DNA of 64,000 nt from Flavobacterium sp. CF108 (GTDB lineage: Bacteria; Bacteroidota; Bacteroidia; Flavobacteriales; Flavobacteriaceae): the NCBI RefSeq assembly GCF_900129795.1, contig NZ_FQWW01000001.1, forward strand, positions 372,001-436,000. The letters run 5' to 3'. A program made the position numbers and the translations under genes. Positions 32,974 through 40,499 of this stretch are shown here, piece by piece; within the stretch, counting starts at the first letter, position 1, and every line of letters begins with the position of its first letter. The notes under the pieces are model-generated. The model was not told the DNA's origin and ran no database searches. It saw only the letters and a program-made list of their open reading frames with translations.

Positions 32974-34341
32974 TCAGATGTGTGGTATCTCAACTAAAAA
33001 AGTAGATCCGGCATTTATTTTTGATGAAACGGAAATAGTTCCTTTGTGCAGTAAAATGATTTTTTTTGTCAATGAGAGGCCAATACCATTTCCATCTGCG
33101 TAAACCCTATTTGCACCTCTATAAAAAGGTGTAAAAATATGTTTTAAATCTTCGGGCAAAATACCAATTCCGTTGTCAGAAAAATTTAAAGCAATTCTAT
33201 TTTCAATAAATGATATTGAAACCCGGCTCTGATGGTTTTCTGAAAATTTACAGCCATTCTCAAATAAATTAGCAAAGGCTACTTTTAAAAGGTATTCGTT
33301 GCCATTTACTAAAATCTGATTGTCATTTTCAAAATCATTTTCAAAATGAATTGCTATATTATAATCGGGATTTGATTTTTGGATTTGCTGTCTTGCATCT
33401 AATAATACTTCATCTATGCGGACTGATTTAAAAGCTATTTCTGAAAGATCATAACTTGCTTTAGCAAAATCAAGTAAACTATTAGATAATTTAGCTAGTT
33501 TTTTAGCGTCATCCAAGGCATATTGAATAGCTCTTTTATATTCTTCAACGCTGCGGTCTTTATTGGTTGACAATTCTAATTCTGCAATTATTGCAGAAAG
33601 CGGCGTTCTTAATTCATGTGAAATATTTGAAACAAAATGCTTTTGAGCATCAAATGAATTTTCTAAACGGTTCAGCATTTCATTAATAGTATTGGCCATC
33701 TCAGAAAGTTCATCTTTGCTTTCATTAGTACTTATTCTTAAATCAAGATTAGTAGCTGAAATTTTTTTTGCCTTATTGGTCATTTCAACAATGGGTTCGA
33801 ATGCTTTTTTTGAGAAAAAACGACCGGCAATATATATAAAGAGAATAGATATTATAAAAACTATAATAATGCTTTGAAGCAGATTCTGCAATTTTTTATA
33901 TCCATATTCATCATACGCTGCTGCGGTGATAACATAATTTTTTTCCTGAAATTTATACTTTAAACCAACTACCTGCCAGTCTTTTTGATAAAATTGCAAT
34001 TCTTCTTGCTGAATAATTTTATCAAGCATGGGTTTAGTTTCTTTAACCACGTCAATATTTACCGCATCATGATATAGCAGGTTAAATGATGTGTTATAAA
34101 TAGCAACTTCAACCTCATTCAAAGTGGCTCTGTTGTTTTTATAGATGTTTTGTAATGTTTTGGAATTAACTTTTGCATTAAGAAACAAATTAGCTTTAGT
34201 AATTGCTTCTTTTTTTAAGGAAGCATAAAATTCTTTTTCTCTGTTTTCTTTTGCCGAAAGATAAATTACTGAAGCAAATGCCAATAAAATAGAGGCCGTA
34301 ATAAAAGTAAATAACAGAGTAAGCTGATTTCTAATTTTCAT
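32974..34341 (-). CDS. Sensor histidine kinase (CusS-like, HAMP type)
   Basis: A 455-residue membrane kinase: TM1 about 8-28, periplasmic sensor about 30-150, TM2 about 153-173, HAMP, then H-box VSNISHELRTPLSAII, N-box LFENGCKFSE, G1 NFSDNGIGI and G2 GNGIGLSLTKKI. It overlaps the response regulator gene by 11 bases. With the metal efflux operon starting 102 bases downstream on the same strand, it is very likely the metal sensor for that operon; no His/Met-rich metal motif is evident in the sensor loop, so the metal remains unknown. Confidence 0.94.
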   Translation of the reverse strand: MKIRNQLTLLFTFITASILLAFASVIYLSAKENREKEFYASLKKEAITKANLFLNAKVNSKTLQNIYKNNRATLNEVEVAIYNTSFNLLYHDAVNIDVVKETKPMLDKIIQQEELQFYQKDWQVVGLKYKFQEKNYVITAAAYDEYGYKKLQNLLQSIIIVFIISILFIYIAGRFFSKKAFEPIVEMTNKAKKISATNLDLRISTNESKDELSEMANTINEMLNRLENSFDAQKHFVSNISHELRTPLSAIIAELELSTNKDRSVEEYKRAIQYALDDAKKLAKLSNSLLDFAKASYDLSEIAFKSVRIDEVLLDARQQIQKSNPDYNIAIHFENDFENDNQILVNGNEYLLKVAFANLFENGCKFSENHQSRVSISFIENRIALNFSDNGIGILPEDLKHIFTPFYRGANRVYADGNGIGLSLTKKIILLHKGTISVSSKINAGSTFLVEIPHI

Positions 34342-35017
34342 CTGTTTTTAAAATAAACCCCATTCCTGACTTGGTATGAATAAGTTTTTTATCGAAATTT
34401 TTATCAATTTTTTTTCGCAGATAATTGATGTATACATCGATGAAATTTGTTCCGGTGTCAAAGTTTGTATCCCAGACTTTTTCTGCAATTTCTGTTCGGG
34501 ACAAAACACGCTCCGTATTTTGAAGCATATATTCTAAAAGTTTAAACTCTTTTGGTGTAAGACTTATGTCCAAATTATTTCTTTTTACATCTTTAGTTTG
34601 AAGGTTCATTTCAAGATCAGAATATTTTAGAATAAATCCAATGTTATGGATTGTGTTATTGCTTCGTTTCAACAGCGCTCTTATGCGAACCAAAAGTTCT
34701 CTCATTTCAAAAGGTTTTGTCAGGTAATCATCTGCACCGGCATCAAATCCTTCCACTTTATCATCTGTTGTACCAAGAGCGGTCAGCATAATGATAGGCA
34801 GCTCAGGTTTAATTCTGCTAATTTCTTTGCAGAGATCTAATCCATCAAGCTTAGGTAAAATAATATCTGTGATTATCAAATCATAGTCATTATTAAATGC
34901 CAGCTTCTTTCCCGAAAGGCCATCATAAGCTAGTGTAACTATAAATCCCTGCTCTTCAAGTCCTCTTTGAATTAATTCAGCTACTCTTTGGTCGTCTTCT
35001 ATTACTAAAATTTTCAT
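34331..35017 (-). CDS. OmpR/PhoB-family response regulator (CusR-like)
   Basis: The 228-residue regulator has a receiver domain (acidic pair in VIEDDQRV, phospho-acceptor Asp in LIITDIILP, Thr/Lys in LTKPF) and a C-terminal winged helix (LTPKEFKLLEYML, VYINYLRKKID, IHTKSGMGF). It is translationally coupled to the kinase (11-base overlap). Together they probably activate the downstream tripartite efflux operon in response to a periplasmic metal. Confidence 0.95.
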   Translation of the reverse strand: MKILVIEDDQRVAELIQRGLEEQGFIVTLAYDGLSGKKLAFNNDYDLIITDIILPKLDGLDLCKEISRIKPELPIIMLTALGTTDDKVEGFDAGADDYLTKPFEMRELLVRIRALLKRSNNTIHNIGFILKYSDLEMNLQTKDVKRNNLDISLTPKEFKLLEYMLQNTERVLSRTEIAEKVWDTNFDTGTNFIDVYINYLRKKIDKNFDKKLIHTKSGMGFILKTDEN

Positions 35018-35138
35018 CTGTGTAAAGTTACAATAATGAAAGTAGAATAGATATTTTTTTTATGCGCTGGAAAATTAAGTTCTAATACGGTAATTAAGTA
35101 TACCTGTCTTTTTTTGTGAATTCCATTTAATACTTACA

Positions 35139-35660
35139 CTAAGATCCTTTCCTATTAGTAATACGATTAGATAAATTTAAAAGAAGATTAAAAGCAATAA
35201 GGAAACAAAGTATACCTAAAATAGCAATCCACAAATTAGCAGTTTCTGTTTTATGTTTCACAATATCATTTTTATTTTTGGCCGCAGTCATATTCAATTC
35301 CATAATCTGAAAAATATCCTGACGAATTTGGCTTTTTAAAGCTTCATCTGTCCAGTTCTTTTTTAAAGAATCAAAATTTTTCTGCAGGTTGTTTGTTACT
35401 ACATCTTCACCAACTTCTGTAATATTTCCTTTTTGTCTGGTAAGATTATCTTGAAATACTGCTATTGTTTTTTCTTTATCCAAATTAGTTTTATCTAACG
35501 AAAGAAGCATGTTTCTGGAATATTCGAGAGTGTTATAATTAGCTTTCAAAATATCCTCGGTATCATTTTCGATCGAAAAATTATAGTATGCACTCACCAA
35601 TGAAAGAAAAATAATCATTAGAAAAAGCAAACCGGCTCTTAAATTAAATATTATTTTCAT
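35139..35660 (-). CDS. Stand-alone membrane sensor domain (KinB-sensor-like)
   Basis: This 173-residue protein has TM1 (about 8-27), a helical extracytoplasmic region with a conserved-looking ILKANYNTLEYSRNML segment, and TM2 (about 143-163), ending nine residues after the membrane with NRITNRKGS. The pattern is that of the N-terminal sensor of KinB-type histidine kinases of Bacteroidota, but the HAMP and kinase parts are missing and no remnant is found in the 121 bases before the next gene. It lies upstream of the metal-responsive regulator gene on the same strand. It may be a truncated kinase or a genuine accessory sensor. Confidence 0.75.
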   Translation of the reverse strand: MKIIFNLRAGLLFLMIIFLSLVSAYYNFSIENDTEDILKANYNTLEYSRNMLLSLDKTNLDKEKTIAVFQDNLTRQKGNITEVGEDVVTNNLQKNFDSLKKNWTDEALKSQIRQDIFQIMELNMTAAKNKNDIVKHKTETANLWIAILGILCFLIAFNLLLNLSNRITNRKGS

Positions 35661-35809
35661 TTTTAGAATTATTTTAAATCATCCTTTACTGCCTTGTTAT
35701 TACCTTTTAAATCAGTATAAAAAACTGGATTTCAATAAATTATTAACAAATTCTAATTTACAACTCTTAAATTTTAAATCCTAATTTAAAACTTCTAACT
35801 TTTTCTTCT

Positions 35810-35881
35810 CTATTTTATTTTTACCTGCACTATTTGAGAGATTAGCAAAAGTGTACTATAAAAAACAATGCTAAAAACCAT
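35810..35881 (-). pseudogene. Degenerate copy of the 48-residue membrane peptide gene
   Basis: A 23-codon frame (MVFSIVFYSTLLLISQIVQV and three more) parallels the C-terminus of the peptide at 40145-40291 (MVFTIVFFIALLLISQIV). The DNA is identical over 24 bases (35828-35851 against 40148-40171) and alike for about 50. The N-terminal part is not preserved: a stop codon lies in frame four codons upstream of the conserved part's start. It may be a decayed duplicate or an independent very short peptide. Confidence 0.4.
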
Positions 35882-35928
35882 TAAGCAAATGTCCCTCGCT
35901 TTTTTACATGTAATTTATGAAGTCTTTT

Positions 35929-37053
35929 TTACTGGTCAAGCCAGCTCTTAAACTCTGCTACTTTATTCTTACTGATAATAATATCAATCTTGGGATCAGG
36001 TTTTATAATTAGTTTCAACTGGTTTTTCCCGTAAAGCAATATACTGCTGATAGAGTTGATATTAATTATAAACTGCCTGTTTGCTCTGTAAAAAGTAGTT
36101 GGATCAAGCCATTTCATAACCTCATCAAGGCTGTTATTGCTGTTAAACTGTCGATTGTCAAAAGTATAGATATAAGTAATTCCGGTATCCAGCAAAATAT
36201 AAGCAATCTCTTCTATATCTAATTTTATGAGTTCATCTTTATGATACGTAAGTATTCTTTTCTTTGGTGTTTCAGACTCTTTTGATGTATCATTTAGAAT
36301 AGTGCTATCTGTCACATTTTGTAATTTCTGCTGATTTGAATTCAACTGTAAATTCAAGATCTGTAATTCATTTACCCTGTAATTTAAATCCTCTTTTTCA
36401 AGATCAAAAACCTTCTCATATTTTCGATAAATAAGACGTATCATTAAGTAACAGCAAACACTTATGAAAACTGTACTTAAAAACAGACTCACAATAAACT
36501 GCAGATACAAATCTGATAATTCTTCTTCTAAAACAGCTAAATTAGCATGCGAAGCGACCATCCAGTCTGTTCCTGCAACGGGATTTATATTTATTATTTC
36601 TGATTTTCTTTTTGGGTCATTAGGAAATGTTCGCATCCCTCCTATTTTTTCTCCCTGTTCTAAAACGGTGCTTAAAGGTTTAAACTCTTTATTTCCTATT
36701 CCGTTGACCTGAGAATTACCTTCTTGAATTTTAAGTCCAATTAAAGCCGGATTAGGATGGCAGAGTTCAATTCCTTTTTGGTTGTACATACAGATAAAAT
36801 CACTTTTTATATCTGTATTTTCAATACTTACCTGAAGATTATGAATTACCTGATCTTTAGATAATCCGCTGCGAAGCTGTTGTTCCAAAAGACGGGAAAT
36901 TTCGCGAACTTCCCTCTCGCCCGATTCTAATTTACTATTGCACAACTTTTCTTTGGCAGACAAATAAAGATAACTGGAAGAAATCAAACTAATAATTAGA
37001 ACAACAATACTAATGCCCGTAAGTGTCAAAGTATAAAGGCGTGCTTTTTTCAT
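35929..37053 (-). CDS. Membrane-bound LytTR-type transcriptional regulator with extracytoplasmic sensor
   Basis: The 374-residue protein has TM1 (about 8-29), a single-Cache-like extracytoplasmic domain (about 32-180; FICMYNQKGIELCHPNPALIG here, and PVAGTDWMVAS), TM2 (about 184-206), a coiled-coil linker, and a C-terminal LytTR DNA-binding domain (about 275-374; DIEEIAYILLDTGITYIYT, FYRANRQFIININSI). There is no histidine kinase or receiver domain, so it is a one-component receptor that binds DNA from the membrane. Targets are unknown; the haem-binding genes divergently transcribed at 37244 are the nearest candidates. Confidence 0.88.
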   Translation of the reverse strand: MKKARLYTLTLTGISIVVLIISLISSSYLYLSAKEKLCNSKLESGEREVREISRLLEQQLRSGLSKDQVIHNLQVSIENTDIKSDFICMYNQKGIELCHPNPALIGLKIQEGNSQVNGIGNKEFKPLSTVLEQGEKIGGMRTFPNDPKRKSEIININPVAGTDWMVASHANLAVLEEELSDLYLQFIVSLFLSTVFISVCCYLMIRLIYRKYEKVFDLEKEDLNYRVNELQILNLQLNSNQQKLQNVTDSTILNDTSKESETPKKRILTYHKDELIKLDIEEIAYILLDTGITYIYTFDNRQFNSNNSLDEVMKWLDPTTFYRANRQFIININSISSILLYGKNQLKLIIKPDPKIDIIISKNKVAEFKSWLDQ

Positions 37054-37200
37054 GTAAATTTATAGTCCTTAAAATGAAACCCGTTTAGAAAATTTTGCTT
37101 AGGCTAAAATAAGCAATTTATTTGGCTTTAAATATTTCGGCTTCAAGGTCAAAAAATCCCCTTTGAACCAATTAAATCTTTTAAACACTGGGATTAGACC

Positions 37201-37208
37201 TAATTTTG
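37201..37208 (+). promoter_or_regulatory. Putative -7 element of the P460 gene pair
   Basis: TAATTTTG is a perfect TAnnTTTG match 35 bases upstream of the ATG at 37244. The best TTTG upstream (37162-37165) is too distant, so the -33 contact is weak. Confidence 0.5.
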
Positions 37209-37243
37209 AATTGATTATTTATTTCATCTAAAAAATAAAACAA

Positions 37244-38224
37244 ATGAAAAAAGGACTTAAAATCTTCGCAATATTACTGGTTGTATTTATTGCTTTACAA
37301 TTTTGGAAACCTGAAGAAATTGAATATAGTACACCAACAAAGGACTTAACAAACGTTCCTGCAGAAGTAAATACTATTTTAAGAAACTCTTGTTTTGACT
37401 GTCACTCTAATACTGCAAATCTGGCGTGGTTTGACAAAATAACGCCTGCCAATTTTATAGTAACTTCTCATATTACGGATGGCCGAAAAGCATTGAATTT
37501 TTCTGATTGGGATAAATTAGAAAAGCCAAAACAAAGTGCGACACTTTTTTATGCTTTCAATAAAATACTATCGGGCGAAATGCCGCTTAAAAGTTATACA
37601 GCCCTTCATCCTTCTGCCCAATTAGACGATCGTTCCATAGGTGTTTTAAAGAATTATTTAACAACAATAGCAGTCCGAAAACCAAATCAGGAAATACCGT
37701 CTATTTCTACTGCGAAGGATGTTGAAAAAGTACTTCCAAATAAAAAAATAACAGATTACTCTAAAGTTAAACCTACACTAAATAATATTGCATACATCCC
37801 CGATTTTAGAAACTGGAAAGCGGTTAGTACATCAGATCGTTTTGACAATGGCAGTATGCGTATCATTTATGGAAACGAAATCGCCGTAAAAGCTATAGCA
37901 GAACATCAAACTAATCCTTGGCCAGATGGTGCTATTTTTGCCAAAACAGCCTGGAAACAAAAAACAGAAGCTGATGGAACTGTATCTGCCGGAGCATTTA
38001 TTCAGGTTGAATTTATGATAAAAGATTCCAAAAAATATGAAGCTTCAAAAGGATGGGGATGGGCAAGATGGAAAGGAAATGACTTAAAACCATACGGCGA
38101 TAACGCCAACTTTGATCAGGAATGTATTTCTTGTCATAATCCTGTCAAAAACAATGATTACGTTTTTACTACTCCACTCCATCTTGACATCAATAAATTT
38201 AATATCTACAATAAAACCAAATAA
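37244..38224 (+). CDS. Di-haem protein: haem-binding domain plus cytochrome P460 domain
   Basis: The 326-residue protein begins with a signal anchor (residues 5-20). An N-terminal haem-binding domain has CFDCH (Cys50, Cys53, His54) in the setting ILRNSCFDCHSNTANLAWF. The C-terminal half is cytochrome P460-like (AVKAIAEHQTNPWPDGAIFAK here split; WGWARWKG; second haem motif CISCH at about 294-298). P460-type haems take part in hydroxylamine or nitric oxide chemistry in other bacteria; the Flavobacterium proteins are uncharacterised. It is coupled to the lipoprotein gene 2 bases downstream. Confidence 0.87.
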   Translation: MKKGLKIFAILLVVFIALQFWKPEEIEYSTPTKDLTNVPAEVNTILRNSCFDCHSNTANLAWFDKITPANFIVTSHITDGRKALNFSDWDKLEKPKQSATLFYAFNKILSGEMPLKSYTALHPSAQLDDRSIGVLKNYLTTIAVRKPNQEIPSISTAKDVEKVLPNKKITDYSKVKPTLNNIAYIPDFRNWKAVSTSDRFDNGSMRIIYGNEIAVKAIAEHQTNPWPDGAIFAKTAWKQKTEADGTVSAGAFIQVEFMIKDSKKYEASKGWGWARWKGNDLKPYGDNANFDQECISCHNPVKNNDYVFTTPLHLDINKFNIYNKTK

Positions 38225-38226
38225 AT

Positions 38227-38697
38227 ATGAAACCACTTCACTCAATCATAATCGTACTTATCATTTTACTTTCTGGATGTAACGGAAATAATAAAGATAA
38301 TCTTAATGAAAATGCTTCTGTATCTGCATTAGATGCGCTGCCTGAAAACCCTTTATTATTATCCCCTATCACGTTTTCCATTAATCCAAATAAAGCTGTT
38401 ATGTCCACTTTATATGGTAATAAAATTGCTTATCAGCACGCCAAAACAAATGCGGATAGTTCTTATCCTAATGGAGCTGTTTTATACGAAGTTAACTGGA
38501 AACAAAAAGCAGATTCACTATGGTATGGCGCTAACATTCCTGATCAGATTATTAGTGTAGAAAAAGTGCAATTTACCGGAAATTCTGTTCCGAAATATGA
38601 ATTGTATGCCGGACATCCGTTAAAAAAAGTTTCTTCTAATGATGAAACCAAAAAAACAGCTTTAATACTATCTAAACGTATGGTAGAAACGCCTTAA
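38227..38697 (+). CDS. Lipoprotein with P460-like fold but no haem motif
   Basis: A 156-residue lipoprotein (lipobox ILLSGC, Cys18). The middle part (NPNKAVMSTLYGNKIAYQHA, then YPNGAVLYEVNWKQKAD) aligns by eye with the P460 domain of the preceding gene (MRIIYGNEIAVKAI...WPDGAIFAKTAWKQK). However it ends before the position of the CxxCH haem site and has no other CxxCH. It appears to be a duplicated and truncated P460 partner, perhaps an accessory subunit. The stop is 8 bases from the end of the convergent HxlR gene. Confidence 0.78.
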   Translation: MKPLHSIIIVLIILLSGCNGNNKDNLNENASVSALDALPENPLLLSPITFSINPNKAVMSTLYGNKIAYQHAKTNADSSYPNGAVLYEVNWKQKADSLWYGANIPDQIISVEKVQFTGNSVPKYELYAGHPLKKVSSNDETKKTALILSKRMVETP

Positions 38698-38705
38698 AAA
38701 CAATC

Positions 38706-39086
38706 TTATTTATCTTCGGGATCGGTTAGTCCAGAGAATTTTTTAATAATTAACTTCTTTAACCGCTCCTGATGTTCATCTCCCCAGCTTCCTAATGTAC
38801 CTATTACAGGAATCAGGGTTTTCCCAAATTCCGTAAGGCTGTATTCTACTTTTGGCGGTACTACGGGATATATTTTCCTTACAACAAGTTCATGTTCTTC
38901 TAATTCGTTCAACTGGATATTCAAAACCCTGCGTGAAGCATCTGGTATTTTTCGCTGCAATTCGCTTGGTCTTTTATGGCCTTCATTAATAAACCAAAGC
39001 AAGCGTATTTTCCATTTGCCATACAGTACTTCGCCTATCAGGTCAAGTCCGCAGTTTAAATTTGGTATTGTTTTTCTTTCATACAT
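38706..39086 (-). CDS. HxlR-family transcriptional regulator
   Basis: This 126-residue winged-helix protein has the HxlR signature LIGEVLYGKWKIRLLWFI, RPSELQRKIPDASRRVLN and VEYSLTEFGKTL. Cys12 (NLNCGLDL) is at the N-terminal position of the redox-active cysteine in HypR/YodB-type members, which sense quinones and disulfide stress. It is divergent from an SDR gene at 39210, the usual target arrangement. A promoter and a palindrome lie between them. Its predicted mRNA may be leaderless, since the -7 element is only 5 bases from the start codon. Confidence 0.92.
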   Translation of the reverse strand: MYERKTIPNLNCGLDLIGEVLYGKWKIRLLWFINEGHKRPSELQRKIPDASRRVLNIQLNELEEHELVVRKIYPVVPPKVEYSLTEFGKTLIPVIGTLGSWGDEHQERLKKLIIKKFSGLTDPEDK

Positions 39087-39090
39087 ATTA

Positions 39091-39121
39091 CAAAAGTAAA
39101 CCTATGTCCTGATTTGTACAA
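39091..39121 (-). promoter_or_regulatory. HxlR gene promoter
   Basis: On the - strand TTG (39119-39121), a 20-base spacer and TACTTTTG (39091-39098, perfect TAnnTTTG) form a good promoter ending 5 bases before the ATG. The transcript would start at or next to the start codon. Confidence 0.65.
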
Positions 39122-39143
39122 TAGGGGAAAAATTTATCCCTAT
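39121..39143. promoter_or_regulatory. Candidate HxlR operator
   Basis: ATAGGG-N11-CCCTAT is an exact inverted repeat in the divergent promoter region, overlapping the -33 of the HxlR gene. Its position fits autoregulation and control of the SDR gene. Confidence 0.5.
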
Positions 39144-39209
39144 CTGAATCGTAATTCCGTACTTGTGAGAAAGTTACATACTTCTGAAATTTGTACAAAA
39201 GAAATCACA

Positions 39210-40004
39210 ATGAAACAACAATTCGATTATCAGAACGAACTATCAGGCAAAATTGCGCTGGTAACAGGAGGAACAAAAGGAGCTGGAAAAGCCATTGCCG
39301 AACGTTTAAAAAATGCAGGTGCTAAAGTAATTATCAGTGCCAGAAACCAACCCGAAATACCCAATGAAGATTTATATTTCATTTCGGCAGATTTAAGCAA
39401 ACCCGAAGGTGTCCATAAAATTGCTGCTGAAATATTGGAAAAATTCAGTAAAGTAGATATTCTCGTAAATAATCTTGGAGGTTCTGAAACTCCGGGCGGA
39501 GGATTTGCGGTATTAACTAACATAGATTGGGAAGAAACCATACAAACTAATTTATTAGCTCCCGTCAGACTAGATAAAGCTTTTCTCCCGCAAATGCTTG
39601 AAAACAAAAGCGGTGTAATTATTCATATTGCCTCTATTCAGGGAAAACTGCCTTTGTATGATTCTACTCTGCCCTATGCTGCCGCAAAAGCCGGACTGAT
39701 TAATTACAGTAAAGGTTTATCTAAAGAAATATCTCCAAAAGGCGTTCGTGTGTTAACCGTTTCTCCTGGCTGGATTATGACCGAAGCATCTAAAAGAATG
39801 ATGGAACGCATTTCTGAAAGCAGCAATATATCTGTCGAAGAAGCGGAGAAAAGTGTAATGAATGCCTTAGGCGGAATTCCTTATGGAAGACCTGCAATGC
39901 CAGAGGAAGTTGCCGAACTCGTCGGGTTTCTTGTTTCGCCCAGAGCAGGCTATTTAACAGGAACAGAGTATATAATTGATGGAGGAACAGTTCCAACAAT
40001 TTAA
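39210..40004 (+). CDS. SDR family oxidoreductase
   Basis: Start ATG 39210 (264 residues) is chosen because it gives the normal SDR N-terminus (LSGKIALVTGGTKGAGKAIA); the open frame to 39114 runs through the promoter region. Cofactor loop TGGTKGAG, NNLGG, catalytic Ser in IIHIASIQG, YAAAK motif (Tyr-x-x-x-Lys) and the C-terminal YLTGTEYIIDGG are all present. It is a classical NAD(P)-dependent SDR of unknown substrate, divergent from and likely controlled by the HxlR regulator. A 36 bp perfect palindrome follows 85 bases after its stop. Confidence 0.92.
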   Translation: MKQQFDYQNELSGKIALVTGGTKGAGKAIAERLKNAGAKVIISARNQPEIPNEDLYFISADLSKPEGVHKIAAEILEKFSKVDILVNNLGGSETPGGGFAVLTNIDWEETIQTNLLAPVRLDKAFLPQMLENKSGVIIHIASIQGKLPLYDSTLPYAAAKAGLINYSKGLSKEISPKGVRVLTVSPGWIMTEASKRMMERISESSNISVEEAEKSVMNALGGIPYGRPAMPEEVAELVGFLVSPRAGYLTGTEYIIDGGTVPTI

Positions 40005-40089
40005 TTTTGATGAAGAACATATAGGATCGCTAAAAATTAGCTGATTTACTAAACATGATTGTATTCCTTTCTTATACTTTTTTAGCATT

Positions 40090-40125
40090 ATACAATAAAT
40101 GATAAAATTTTATCATTTATTGTAT
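40090..40125. terminator. 36 bp perfect palindrome, probable bidirectional terminator
   Basis: The sequence is exactly self-complementary: ATACAATAAATGATAAAA (40090-40107) followed by its reverse complement. It lies between the SDR gene and the convergent 48-residue peptide gene. Stem is AT-rich and lacks GC clamp, so termination strength is uncertain; protein binding is an alternative. Confidence 0.55.
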
Positions 40126-40144
40126 AACCAAAATTTAATATAAT

Positions 40145-40291
40145 CTACACTATTTGAGAGATTAGCAAAAGAGCAATAAAGAAAACAATTGTAAACACCA
40201 TTAAGTTGATGGTTCTGTCTTTATTCTGCAGGGATTTATTTGACATATATAATTTTGTAATCTCCTTTTTTCTTGTTTTATTTTCTTTCAT
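40145..40291 (-). CDS. Short single-span membrane peptide (48 aa)
   Basis: From ATG 40291 the peptide is MKENKTRKKEITKLYMSNKS, then a charged QNKDR, then one hydrophobic helix (LMVFTIVFFIALLLISQIV) at the very C-terminus. A start at the internal Met (MSNKSLQNKD) would give 33 residues. A related 24-base-identical copy of the 3' end occurs at 35810-35881. The conserved hydrophobic tail with a basic N-terminus suggests an N-in membrane peptide, perhaps a regulator of a membrane protein or a type I toxin-like peptide; no antisense RNA was identified. The longer frame to 40381 has no credible start region. Confidence 0.5.
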   Translation of the reverse strand: MKENKTRKKEITKLYMSNKSLQNKDRTINLMVFTIVFFIALLLISQIV

Positions 40292-40499
40292 ATTTGTTTT
40301 AAATTGGCTGTGTTTTACTTGAATGTTATTGTTATTACGGCAGTAGCGTTCGCAATAAAAACAAACGGTATGCCAAAACATTTAAAAACACTTCAAAACA
40401 TTGGCTGACAATTAAATACAAAACAGAGTTATTATTTCATTTACAAATACTTATCAAAATGATAGGATTAGCCATTCAAAATGAAAGGCATATAATCTT

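Noticed and set aside
35018..35138. Hidden HAMP/kinase remainder after the sensor fragment
   Set aside because: Only 121 bases are available and no frame shows HAMP or H-box residues.
39114..39209. Upstream extension of the SDR gene (32 extra codons)
   Set aside because: It would place the putative HxlR operator and promoter inside the coding region; the SDR fold begins right after ATG 39210.
39230..39607. 125-codon open frame on the - strand
   Set aside because: Antisense shadow of the SDR gene at 39210-40004.
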